Made by a program: the position numbers and the translations under genes | Notes under the pieces: model-generated | Seen by the model: only the letters and a program-made list of their open reading frames with translations | Told to the model about the DNA's origin: nothing | Database searches by the model: none | Assembly (NCBI RefSeq): GCF_014647155.1 | Contig: NZ_BMOQ01000009.1 | Coordinates: forward strand, 44,818-108,817 | Reading direction: 5' to 3' | DNA: 64,000 nucleotides | Origin: Halarchaeum nitratireducens | Lineage (GTDB): Archaea; Halobacteriota; Halobacteria; Halobacteriales; Halobacteriaceae | In this document: in pieces, positions 54,838 through 63,486 of the stretch | How the letters are laid out: every line of letters begins with the position of its first letter | How positions within the stretch are numbered: position 1 is the first letter of the stretch

Positions 54838-57800
54838 GCTCAACCGAGTCAACCGGTCTGGACCGTGTCAGCATCAAACAGCTCACGGAGGCGGTTATCG
54901 AGTCGAACGGTGGAGAAGTAGATCGGACGACACCCGAACGGTGGCGCGTGACGTTGCCATCGGAACTCGACACTCAAGGGGCCACAGGAAGCGCCGACAC
55001 AGGTGCGTCGGGGGGAACTGGTAACAACTCGCTCGATTCAATCGCAGCCAGGGTTAACGAACCGAGCACTGGCAATGAAGCACACGAATCGACGCTCGTC
55101 TTCGATCCACGAGACCAGCAGGGGGACGATATCGTCGTGCGCCCGGGATCGCCGCTGTTCAACGCCATTCTTGACCTCGCGCGAGACGGTGAACGTGTCG
55201 CGTATGTCCGTATCGGCCCAAGTGACGTCCAGCTACACGAGCCTCCGATGGTTGAGGCGCTCGGTTCGAATGCGCGTGTGACAGGCTTCGAATCAGACCA
55301 CACCGAGACAGCGCTCGCATTCCATTTCCATACCCAGATCGAAAGCGTTCGGTCGTACGACCGCGAGCGCTTCAACACGATTACCCTCGACACTGCAAGC
55401 GGGGCACGACTGCCCGAGTTGACCGAGCGACTGACCGCACATCTCGGAGTGCTCTCGACGGATGCCCGGCCGGACAATCCACCCGCCCTCAACGACGAAA
55501 CTGTGTCGGACCGCTACGAAACAGCCGTCGGCGTCCTTAAAGAGCAGATTGCTCCGGACGTCGAAGAACTACGTGCTAAAGCCGACGAGGCGGTTGGTGA
55601 ACGAACCAAAGAGATTCAGGACCTATACGATCAGCGCCGAGAGAAACTTGAAGCGGAAGTCGACAAGAAACAACAAGAAATCCGCAAGTGGAAGAACAAG
55701 GCCCAGAACGCCCGAAAGAACTCGACCCGAAACAAGTATCTCGCGAACCGCCGCGAGGCACAGACAGAACTGGAAGATCTGAAGGCCGAGGTCGAAAAAC
55801 GGAAAGCAGAACTGACCAAGGAAGAGGAAACCCAGATCGAACAGACAGCATCGAGTCACGCTGTCAAAGTTGATGTGATAAACGTCGGGACGACAGTCCT
55901 CACGTACGACCGTGGCGAGCTCACTATCGAAGTAGATGACGCGGACCGAACGGCTGAAACAACCGTGCCGTACACCCCAGCGACCGACGTTTTCGGGGGT
56001 TTCAACTGTAGCGACTGTGGGGAACCGTTCGAAACTGAGCGCCCGCCCGTCGTCTGTGACGGGGACCACGTTGTATGCCCGGACTGCCGCGTGGAGTGTG
56101 GAGACTGCGGAACACTCCTCTGCGGGTTAGATGGTGCCGATGAGACGTGTACCTACTGTGGAGCGATAGGCTGCGCGGACTGTCGCGAGCAGTGTGCTGA
56201 ATGTGGAAACACGATCTGTTCGATACACGAACACACCTGCTCCGCGGACGACAACCCGGTATGTACTCTCTGTGGCACTGACTGTGACACCTGCGGAGCG
56301 TTTCGATGTGATGATCACCTCGAATGGTGCACGACGGGCGAGGAGTACCACTGCCCAGACCACACGGCGGACTGTGATCACTGTGGAGATCCAACTTGTG
56401 AGGACCATCGGGACAAATGTCTCGTGTGTGATGGCGGTTTCTGTAGAGCAGACCGTGTTGAGGCGACCAGTGCGGACGGTGAACTCTGTCCGACTCACGC
56501 CGGCTACTGTCCCCACTGCGAAGGCCATCACGTTGCCGACGATCTCCGGACCTGTGATGCCTGCGGCGACGATATCTGTGCGGATCACGCGGCTCCGTGT
56601 ACCGCCTGTGGTGATTCACTCTGTCCGACAGACCACGTTGTATGTACGGCGTGTGGTGAAATCCACTGCGCGAATCACACTGTCCCGTGTACGGATTGTG
56701 GTGAGCAATTCTGCTACGACGATGTCCAAGGATGTGCAGACTGTGGAAGTTGGACCTGCGAGGAACACGTAGCAGCGTGTTCGGTCTGTAACGACGAATT
56801 CTGTGGGACGCACGCCACAACGTGTTCGAAGTGTGATGACACGCTATGCATGGCGCACACAACCGTCTGTCAGTGCTGTGGGGACGATCGCTGTGGGACC
56901 CACGTCACTACGTGCGATACGTGTGGCGACGATATCTGTGATAAACACGTCGACACCTGCATCGACTGCGGCGACACACTCTGCCCGACGGACCAGCAGC
57001 AATGCGTTGCGTGCGAGGAGACGTTCTGTGCGGAACACACAGGCGAGTGTACCGACTGCGGTGAGCAGTTCTGCTACGACGACGTGACTGCATGCGAGGA
57101 ATGTGACGACTGGATATGCAGTACCGATAGATCGAACTGCCAGGTCTGTAACGAAGCGTTCTGCGAGACGCACGTGACGTCTTGCGACGAATGCAACGAC
57201 CCCCTCTGTGCCGAACACGCGAGGTCGTGCGACTACTGTAACACCGACATTTGTCAGGACCACAGCGTAGAGTGCGCCGTATGCCAGGACCTGGTCTGTC
57301 CAGCACACACGAATACATGCGTCGCGTGTGATGAAACGCGGTGCCCGGACGACGGGCTAAGTTGCAGCGAGTGCGGCGATGCACTCTGTAGCGACCATAC
57401 TGTAGAGTGCCATGACTGTGGCAAGCCGCTTTGTGCGGATCACGCCACCGACTGTACAAGCTGTGATGGGGTCGTTTGTTCGGACGACGCGACAGCTTGT
57501 GCCGTCTGTAGCGACGTCGTCGGCACTTCACACGCGGCCTCCTGTACGGTGTGTGGGTCCTCACTCTGCTCGGACCATCGCAAAACCTGCCAAACGTGTG
57601 GGGAGGTCCGATGCGCGGACCACATTGAGTATTGTGAGGTCGACGGCGAACCGCACTGCCGTGACCATCTCTTCTACTGCGAACACTGCGGGGAGGGTGC
57701 CGCCCCGCTCTACTGTGAGAGTCATCGACAGACCTGTGATGTCGGCGATGAACCGCTGTGCGTATACCACGCGGAATCAACGCCGATTCTCGACGAGACA

Positions 57801-58100
57801 GTATGCGACAAACACACCGAGGCCTGCACACTATGTGAGCAAAACTACGCGCCCGCAGCCGTCAATGACGGCCGCTGCGAAACGTGTCGCAGCATCGGTG
57901 AAGAGGAAGTCGACATTCCGGATTCGATTCGAAGCGATTTCCGCTCCGTCCAGGTCGCACAAAACAGTTCATACGTCACGATATACGGCAAGCGATTACT
58001 CGGAACAAATCAACTCATTGTGTTGAGCCGTGAGACGAGCGAGGAGATCGAACGTCGTAATATCGGTGTCCTTGACCGCCTTAAGGGGGTTCTCCGGTAA
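54834..58100 (+). CDS. Giant zinc-repeat protein (24-fold 15-residue Cys/His array)
   Basis: A 1088-residue protein starting GTG, overlapping the helicase stop by 4 bp. Residues 1-215 contain LVFDPRDQQGDDIVVRPGSP followed by LFNAILDLARDG, resembling the C-terminal segment of RapA-like helicases. Residues about 220-335 are a charged coiled coil. From about 391 on, Cys/His knuckles begin, irregular at first; from residue 574 to about 933 there are 24 consecutive units of exactly 15 residues with pattern C-x2-C-x4-C-x2-[HD]. Unit 22 has Gly in place of the third Cys. Units 1-8 and 9-16 form a duplicated 120-residue block (DNA shift exactly 360 bp). A final 65 residues look globular. Predicted to be a zinc-stiffened rod carrying partner proteins; no named family is known to me. 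Confidence 0.8.
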   Translation: MSSTESTGLDRVSIKQLTEAVIESNGGEVDRTTPERWRVTLPSELDTQGATGSADTGASGGTGNNSLDSIAARVNEPSTGNEAHESTLVFDPRDQQGDDIVVRPGSPLFNAILDLARDGERVAYVRIGPSDVQLHEPPMVEALGSNARVTGFESDHTETALAFHFHTQIESVRSYDRERFNTITLDTASGARLPELTERLTAHLGVLSTDARPDNPPALNDETVSDRYETAVGVLKEQIAPDVEELRAKADEAVGERTKEIQDLYDQRREKLEAEVDKKQQEIRKWKNKAQNARKNSTRNKYLANRREAQTELEDLKAEVEKRKAELTKEEETQIEQTASSHAVKVDVINVGTTVLTYDRGELTIEVDDADRTAETTVPYTPATDVFGGFNCSDCGEPFETERPPVVCDGDHVVCPDCRVECGDCGTLLCGLDGADETCTYCGAIGCADCREQCAECGNTICSIHEHTCSADDNPVCTLCGTDCDTCGAFRCDDHLEWCTTGEEYHCPDHTADCDHCGDPTCEDHRDKCLVCDGGFCRADRVEATSADGELCPTHAGYCPHCEGHHVADDLRTCDACGDDICADHAAPCTACGDSLCPTDHVVCTACGEIHCANHTVPCTDCGEQFCYDDVQGCADCGSWTCEEHVAACSVCNDEFCGTHATTCSKCDDTLCMAHTTVCQCCGDDRCGTHVTTCDTCGDDICDKHVDTCIDCGDTLCPTDQQQCVACEETFCAEHTGECTDCGEQFCYDDVTACEECDDWICSTDRSNCQVCNEAFCETHVTSCDECNDPLCAEHARSCDYCNTDICQDHSVECAVCQDLVCPAHTNTCVACDETRCPDDGLSCSECGDALCSDHTVECHDCGKPLCADHATDCTSCDGVVCSDDATACAVCSDVVGTSHAASCTVCGSSLCSDHRKTCQTCGEVRCADHIEYCEVDGEPHCRDHLFYCEHCGEGAAPLYCESHRQTCDVGDEPLCVYHAESTPILDETVCDKHTEACTLCEQNYAPAAVNDGRCETCRSIGEEEVDIPDSIRSDFRSVQVAQNSSYVTIYGKRLLGTNQLIVLSRETSEEIERRNIGVLDRLKGVLR

Positions 58101-59035
58101 TGTCTCGAACAAAGAGCCGACCGGACTGGTACGAGCCGGGGGACGTACCAACCTCAATCCGCAACGCAACACGCGATGCCACCATCGCAGCTGAGGTGGT
58201 CACTGATGTACTCGCGGAACACGAGTTCGATGCCCCATGGAGTCGTGTCCTTGATATCGTCAAAACCACGCGAGCGAACCTTCCCGAATCGACGAGCGAG
58301 TTCGCTCGCCGCTCTGAACTGTCGACAGCGCGTCCTCCCCCGGTTCGTTTCGTTGATATCGACGACATCTCGCATCTCAGTCCGACAGACTGTGCTGTCG
58401 TGCTCGGTACTGCGTTAAGTCGATATGAGGGGATGTTCCGGACTGCTGACGATGTCGACAATCTCGTTATCGACCTTATATGGGATAAGCAACACACGAG
58501 TGTTTCACTTGCCCTGTTCCCACGGGTCAAGGACGCACCTGTCACGGAAACACATGTTGAACAAGTCGTACAGGGAGACACGGCGCCGCCAACGGGGCGT
58601 TCGCCCTCGATAGTCGGTATTGTCTCAAACGCAGGATTCTCAGAGGACGCACAGTCGACGGCAGCGGAGAGTGATATTGAACTGTTTGGTCAACACGCAA
58701 TTTCGAGATGGCTTTCCGACGCGCAACTTCCAGTATCGAGTCTCGAAACTCTTCTCGAGAACGATCGGAGCCCCGAGGAAATCGAGGAGTTCGTTTCGAC
58801 GTTGCCCGACCTACCACAGTCGATTCGGGAGCAAGACCCGATTGAGGATATCGCTGCGAAAACAGACGTGCAAACGATCAGCGTGACGGAAGCAAAAGCG
58901 ACAGAGCGCATCCCGGTTCGTGATCAACCATCCTCCGCAGGCCAGTATGGGACACTGTACGCAGATGCGGGTGAAGACGGTGATTTCGGCGCGTTCGAGC
59001 GTTTCGAGGAACGTATTGGAGGTGATGAAGAATGA
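58100..59035 (+). CDS. Possible degenerate Mrr-like fold protein
   Basis: A 311-residue protein; its ATG shares a base with the previous stop (TAATG) and its stop overlaps the next start by 4 bp (ATGA), so it is the third gene of a four-gene operon. Residues about 115-215 resemble an Mrr-type restriction fold: VIDLIWDKQHTSVSLALF, then IVGIVSNAGFSEDAQSTAAE, then IELFGQHAISRWL. The expected Q-x-K catalytic strand reads LALFPR instead, so nuclease activity is doubtful. This assignment is inference; it may be a structural or binding subunit. Confidence 0.5.
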   Translation: MSRTKSRPDWYEPGDVPTSIRNATRDATIAAEVVTDVLAEHEFDAPWSRVLDIVKTTRANLPESTSEFARRSELSTARPPPVRFVDIDDISHLSPTDCAVVLGTALSRYEGMFRTADDVDNLVIDLIWDKQHTSVSLALFPRVKDAPVTETHVEQVVQGDTAPPTGRSPSIVGIVSNAGFSEDAQSTAAESDIELFGQHAISRWLSDAQLPVSSLETLLENDRSPEEIEEFVSTLPDLPQSIREQDPIEDIAAKTDVQTISVTEAKATERIPVRDQPSSAGQYGTLYADAGEDGDFGAFERFEERIGGDEE

Positions 59036-59928
59036 CTGTCGAATTCAAAGAGGAACCAACGAAAGTACCGATCTCGGGCGGTCAGTCGGTTAGTGTCGCA
59101 CCGAAGCAACCGTGGCCGTCCGCGTATCGTGGGTCGAAATACAGCCTCGTTAGTGACGAGAACTTCACCGATAGTGCCGTTCTAAAGTGGGAACAACGGG
59201 ACCTCTCAGTTTTCGGTGAACCGCCCCAGGGACTCCGATCGGCGATGACATTAGCCGGTAAGAGCGGTGGGTACGGGAGCTTCCGAGTTACCGCCCGAGG
59301 CGAGATTATAACCAAAGTACCAGCTGAGGACTATCCAAACGTCGAGGATGCCCCGGTCTCCGAGGGGTGGATACCGACGTATCTGGGGACACTCTCCGGG
59401 ACGCTTGACCTCGGTGATGTGAATTTGGATCCAACGGCTTCCGGCGATGGTGTCGCAGTCTGGCCCGGTTTGCCATTCCACCACGGTGAGCGGTGGGCAG
59501 TAAGTCACGAAAACACGTTGGTCTGGAAGTGGCGTGATTATCGCTTCGAGTCCGCCTTTGACCATTCAGAACTAGTTGCTGCGTACGATGCTTACCGACC
59601 GACGCCGGGGCGACTGTACGTTACCGAGTACGGCCACGTCTGGGTGAACGTTCCCTACGACGATATCATGCCCGAGAAACAGAACGAGATACGGGATGCG
59701 ATCGCAGCGTGGCGGGACAACGCAGAATCGAAGGGCGACTCGACGAGTCTCCGATTGGTTAATCGGCGGCTCGTCGCAACGAGTTCGACCGACGATCCCG
59801 CTGACGGGCATTTGCCGATTCATCTGGGCCACCTCCGGCAGTTCGATGGGGGTGTTGTGCCACGACCCGTCGTCGACGACGAATCGTATTATCTAGAGGT
59901 CGGCCAGTATGAGGAGGTCTGGGAGTAG
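59032..59928 (+). CDS. Two-module protein B (same unnamed beta-rich repeat)
   Basis: A 298-residue protein, last of the four-gene operon (4 bp overlap). It contains two copies of the module seen in protein A: copy 1 from WPSAYRGSKYSLV through GYGSFRVTARGEIITKV to IPTYLGTLSG, copy 2 from WPGLPFHHGERWAV through TPGRLYVTEYGHVWVNV to LPIHLGHLRQF. Sharing the module with protein A and the XPB-like helicase across a divergent promoter links the two operons. No catalytic residues are evident. Probably an architectural or binding subunit. Confidence 0.65.
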   Translation: MTVEFKEEPTKVPISGGQSVSVAPKQPWPSAYRGSKYSLVSDENFTDSAVLKWEQRDLSVFGEPPQGLRSAMTLAGKSGGYGSFRVTARGEIITKVPAEDYPNVEDAPVSEGWIPTYLGTLSGTLDLGDVNLDPTASGDGVAVWPGLPFHHGERWAVSHENTLVWKWRDYRFESAFDHSELVAAYDAYRPTPGRLYVTEYGHVWVNVPYDDIMPEKQNEIRDAIAAWRDNAESKGDSTSLRLVNRRLVATSSTDDPADGHLPIHLGHLRQFDGGVVPRPVVDDESYYLEVGQYEEVWE

Positions 59929-60022
59929 AACGCAAAATGTCGACGAGAGAGTATGTTTGGACAAATCTATCAGCGACACTCTGCCCGGAAGTTGATAACG
60001 GAGGGACACGGCATATCGACTA

Positions 60023-62218
60023 GTGAATATTGCCTACGAGCACGCTAACCCGCAAGCGGGCAACGAGTCGTTTCTCATTCGAATCGACGAAGCCCACACG
60101 GAGCGAACAGCGTGTATCCTCGTCGATGCTGGCGATGGAGTCAACTTGGACGCTACTCTCAACGACGATGACTATCTCGCAGCGATTCTACTCACACACG
60201 CTCACCTGGACCACTACCAAGCGCTCGATGACGCACACCGTGATGGCGCCCCGATTCTCACGAGTCCGAGCACGGCGTCCATCCTCGAAGACGTCTTCGC
60301 CGAGGGTGCCCATCGATACGACCTCTCGAATACCGACGAGCTCCTGAGCCGGGTCGAGTCGATCTCCGAGTGGCACGACATCCTTGGTGAGACAGTCGCA
60401 GTCCGACCTATCCCTGTCGGCCATACGCCCGGCGCCAGTGGCTTCCTCATCCGTGTCGACGACGGCGAGGACCGGATTCGGATGCTCGCGACGGGCGACT
60501 TCACCGAACGCGACGCAGCCACCTATCGAGGGTTCGACCCAGGCGCCTACCCCGATGTGGATGTCCTCTTCCTGACTGCGGCGACGAACGACGGCTTCGA
60601 GGACGAGCTCACCGAGGCTGTCGGCACCATCGTCGAGCGGACGAACGCCGGCTCGAAGACTCTCTGCACGGCGAGCGGGCTCACGGGCGTCCACCTCGCC
60701 ACGTTGCTCGCCGGCGTCGACGACGAACTCGACGTCCGCGTGCCAGTCGTCCTCGCTGGGCAGGTGGCCAAACTCTACGACGCGCTCGGCTACAACTACG
60801 AGGATGTTACCACAGTCCCCACGTTCGAGTCGACAGCGGACTGCTTCGAACACGGGGCCGTCACCATCGCCGGGCCCGAAGTCCCCGTAGAGGGAAGCAG
60901 CGGCCGCCTCTTCGAATCTATCGACGAAGACCCGAGTGCATCGCTCGTCCAAGTCCAGGGTGGAAGTACGGACGCGATGACGAACAGCGACTTCGCCGGG
61001 ACCGTTTCCGCCCACGAGTTCTCGAACCATCCAACCGAGGAACTCCTGGACGAAGTCGTCGAGGCCGTCTCACCGACCCACGTTGTCGTCGAACACCAGC
61101 GGAGTCGCTCCCTCGAACGCTACAAGGACAAATGGGATTCCTTCTCCTGGGCAACCGGTTCGCGGGGCGTCGAGACACTCTACAGCGACGGCGAGTATCT
61201 CGCGCCGCCGTGGGTTACTGACCACGTCAAGCAACGAGTCCAGAATCGAGGAGGCCAACTCGATACGTCCCGCGCCGATGGAGCAGTGCTGGACGCGATG
61301 GAGTCTATCCCTGAACTCGGTCGACGTGACGAGATCGATCTCGACCAGGAGGGCGTCGGCGTGGCTGCTCTCGAAAATCGGCTCCACATTGGAACGACCA
61401 CATCGAGTGAAACGGAGCACGCTCCGAGTACCGCCAACGAACAGGCAACAGAGGGAGCTGCGGATGGAGGACTGTACCGAACGACCGGGCCGGACCTTCC
61501 GGAGCCAACGAACGGCGAGAGCACTTCGAGCGAAGGCTCGACCGAAGAGAAGGCAGCACTCATCGACACGATCCAGCCGCCCGACAACGGGGAAACGCCG
61601 ACTGACGAGGACGAGACTACTGAGAACGGAGGGGAGAGAGCCGAGAGCACCGACAAAACAGCGGTCTCCGAAGACATCACACAGGAGAGCCAGCGCGCTG
61701 ATGAGTCCGCTGGTAGCGATGATTCAAGCCCTGCGCGAGAGGCAACGGATGATGAGTCGGCAGCGCCGATCGCTGACGAGACGTCTGTCGCGCTTACGGT
61801 CGAAGTTGATCCCGCGGTTCGGAAGCTCGCCGTCCAGCAAGCGAATGACGAGAGCGTTTCGCTAGCGATATTCGCGCGGCAAGCTGTCGATGCATACCTC
61901 GCCGACGTGCTCCGTGGAGAATCTCCGTGGGAGGACGCGGAGTCTACCGAGCGGTCGTTCGCGTTCGAGGCTGACCCAGCACTGGCGGAACTTCTCTCAA
62001 GAGCTGTGGTCGAAGCCGAGGAGGACACAGCTGAGGAATACGTTCTGGACCGGATCAAGGATGCAATCGGGTTGGGTAACGATCGAACCGTCGATATCGC
62101 TGGATCAGAATCACTAATCAAGCAGATTGATGCGGTCGTCGAGAATCCGCAGTCGCCCCACGAAACGACAGATGAGGTCGTACAGGCGGCGGTTGAGCGG
62201 GTTGTCTTATCTGGGTGA
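60023..62218 (+). CDS. MBL-fold hydrolase with ribbon-helix-helix-like tail
   Basis: A 731-residue protein from a GTG. The metallo-beta-lactamase metal motif THAHLDH lies near residues 57-63, followed by GHTPGASGFLI and ATGDFTERDA, the usual further metal ligands. Residues about 200-400 look like the beta-CASP-type region of nucleic-acid MBL enzymes (tentative). A polar acidic linker spans about 460-590. The tail has three short segments of strand-helix-helix type (VALTVEVDPAVRKLAVQQAN; RSFAFEADPALAELLSRAV; RTVDIAGSESLIKQIDAVV) resembling CopG-like DNA-binding folds. It lies 94 bp after the zinc-repeat operon and could be its nuclease, or belong to the partition region. Confidence 0.75.
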   Translation: MNIAYEHANPQAGNESFLIRIDEAHTERTACILVDAGDGVNLDATLNDDDYLAAILLTHAHLDHYQALDDAHRDGAPILTSPSTASILEDVFAEGAHRYDLSNTDELLSRVESISEWHDILGETVAVRPIPVGHTPGASGFLIRVDDGEDRIRMLATGDFTERDAATYRGFDPGAYPDVDVLFLTAATNDGFEDELTEAVGTIVERTNAGSKTLCTASGLTGVHLATLLAGVDDELDVRVPVVLAGQVAKLYDALGYNYEDVTTVPTFESTADCFEHGAVTIAGPEVPVEGSSGRLFESIDEDPSASLVQVQGGSTDAMTNSDFAGTVSAHEFSNHPTEELLDEVVEAVSPTHVVVEHQRSRSLERYKDKWDSFSWATGSRGVETLYSDGEYLAPPWVTDHVKQRVQNRGGQLDTSRADGAVLDAMESIPELGRRDEIDLDQEGVGVAALENRLHIGTTTSSETEHAPSTANEQATEGAADGGLYRTTGPDLPEPTNGESTSSEGSTEEKAALIDTIQPPDNGETPTDEDETTENGGERAESTDKTAVSEDITQESQRADESAGSDDSSPAREATDDESAAPIADETSVALTVEVDPAVRKLAVQQANDESVSLAIFARQAVDAYLADVLRGESPWEDAESTERSFAFEADPALAELLSRAVVEAEEDTAEEYVLDRIKDAIGLGNDRTVDIAGSESLIKQIDAVVENPQSPHETTDEVVQAAVERVVLSG

Positions 62219-62249
62219 GCACGGGGGTTCAGCAGTCCCCGTTCTGGGT

Positions 62250-62292
62250 TTAACCAACACTGGTGCCGTAAATAGCCGGTTTTGTTGGTTAA
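62250..62292. repeat. TTAACCAACA inverted repeat, copy 7
   Basis: A 43 bp element with arms TTAACCAACA and TGTTGGTTAA, 31 bp after the MBL gene stop and 310 bp upstream of the parA2 start. It is the only copy outside 29-41 kb. Confidence 0.8.
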
Positions 62293-62601
62293 GAGTGGTC
62301 GGCGTGCGTGCCTCGGTCTGCCGTTGACAGAGTCCTGCCAAGTATGCCCGGTGATATGCGTAGTACCGTTAATACCGATATGAATAATATTACCAGTGTC
62401 ACCAATAAAAACGATAGCAGCAGTAATCCCGAAACTATCGTTTTGAGTCAGCACACCGCATCCGTCACCACCAGTAGTAACGCTACTACCGGACCTATCC
62501 TGTAGTAATACCGAACGCACCGGGACTATAGTTATTACCGGTACTAACGGTATTTGTCTGACGAACAATTATATCGGTATGAATCATACCCACACGTATC
62601 C
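62293..62601. repeat. Candidate ParA module 2 operator/centromere repeats
   Basis: This 309 bp AT-rich spacer has repeated TACCG palindromes: ATACCGATATGAAT at 62372 and its reversed-core twin ATATCGGTATGAAT at 62571, TAATACCG near 62505, and TTACCGGTACTAACGGTA near 62535. There is also a perfect 10 bp inverted repeat AAAACGATAG/CTATCGTTTT at 62408-62417 and 62435-62444. The set is unlike the ParA module 1 repeats. Confidence 0.5.
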
Positions 62602-63486
62602 ATGGCTGAGTCAGACCCAGAAGTGCTCGCCGTTTCGTTCCAGAAGGGTGGCACGGGCAAGACGTTCACCGCACTGAACGTCGCCGGTGGGCTCGCAGCG
62701 CGAGGATTCGACGTACTGGCAATCGACCTCGACCCGCAAGGGACGCTGACCGCCAACCTCGGGAAGCGAGATATCTACAAAGACCTGGATGCGCTATCAC
62801 TCGACGAAGTCCTGTTGGACCCAAAGAAGTGGGACCAAGTGAACGACCTCGTGCTCACCGACCACGAGGAGTTCGACCTCATCCCGTCCAATCAGTCGTA
62901 CAACGGCAACAAGTCGCCGCTCGACTCCGCTGACGCAGGCGAGAACCGCCTCGGCCGGCTGCTGGAGCGCCTTGAAACCGAGTATCATTATATCGTCTGT
63001 GACTGCCCGCCGGACTTCTCTCCGTTTGCGAAGAACGCGGTCACAGCTGGCGAGAAAATCGTCGTCCCAATGATTCCCGAGACAGAGATGCCACACTCGA
63101 CGGACCTCCTATTCGACCAGTACGAGGTCCTCGAGATGATGCACGACCTCGACATCCAGTATCTCGCCTTCCTGATGACGGTCAACTCGACGAAGATGAC
63201 CAAGGAGAACGAACGGATCGTCGAATGGTTCGAGGACACGTTCGACGAGAAAGGAGTCATTACGGATCACCGGGCGGCGTTTGCCCGGGCGAAAAAGAAC
63301 CAACGCTCGATCTACGCGCACCCAGAGTCTCTCCGCAACGACGAACTCGAGCAGTACGACGAGCTGCTCCAACTTATTCTCAATCAGACCTCGCCACCGT
63401 CGTACGGCCTCGATGTCGAAGCCGCAAAGGCGACGACCGTCGACGAAATCCGCGCCGCAGTCGACGACCAGGAGGTGGAAGCATGA
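62602..63486 (+). CDS. ParA/Soj-type partition ATPase 2
   Basis: A 294-residue deviant Walker ATPase. P-loop KGGTGKT is at residues 15-21, followed by LAIDLDPQGTLTANLG and Walker B YIVCDCPPDF. The ATG at 62602 is preferred; an in-frame TTG start 16 codons upstream would overlap the TACCG repeats. The stop overlaps the next gene start by 4 bp. Its sequence and flanking repeats differ from ParA1, so this is a second, independent partition module. Confidence 0.9.
   Translation: MAESDPEVLAVSFQKGGTGKTFTALNVAGGLAARGFDVLAIDLDPQGTLTANLGKRDIYKDLDALSLDEVLLDPKKWDQVNDLVLTDHEEFDLIPSNQSYNGNKSPLDSADAGENRLGRLLERLETEYHYIVCDCPPDFSPFAKNAVTAGEKIVVPMIPETEMPHSTDLLFDQYEVLEMMHDLDIQYLAFLMTVNSTKMTKENERIVEWFEDTFDEKGVITDHRAAFARAKKNQRSIYAHPESLRNDELEQYDELLQLILNQTSPPSYGLDVEAAKATTVDEIRAAVDDQEVEA

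Noticed and set aside
61180..62568. 462-codon minus-strand open frame
   Set aside because: Lies antisense to the MBL-fold gene; Ser/Arg-rich composition typical of the complement of GC-rich haloarchaeal coding DNA.
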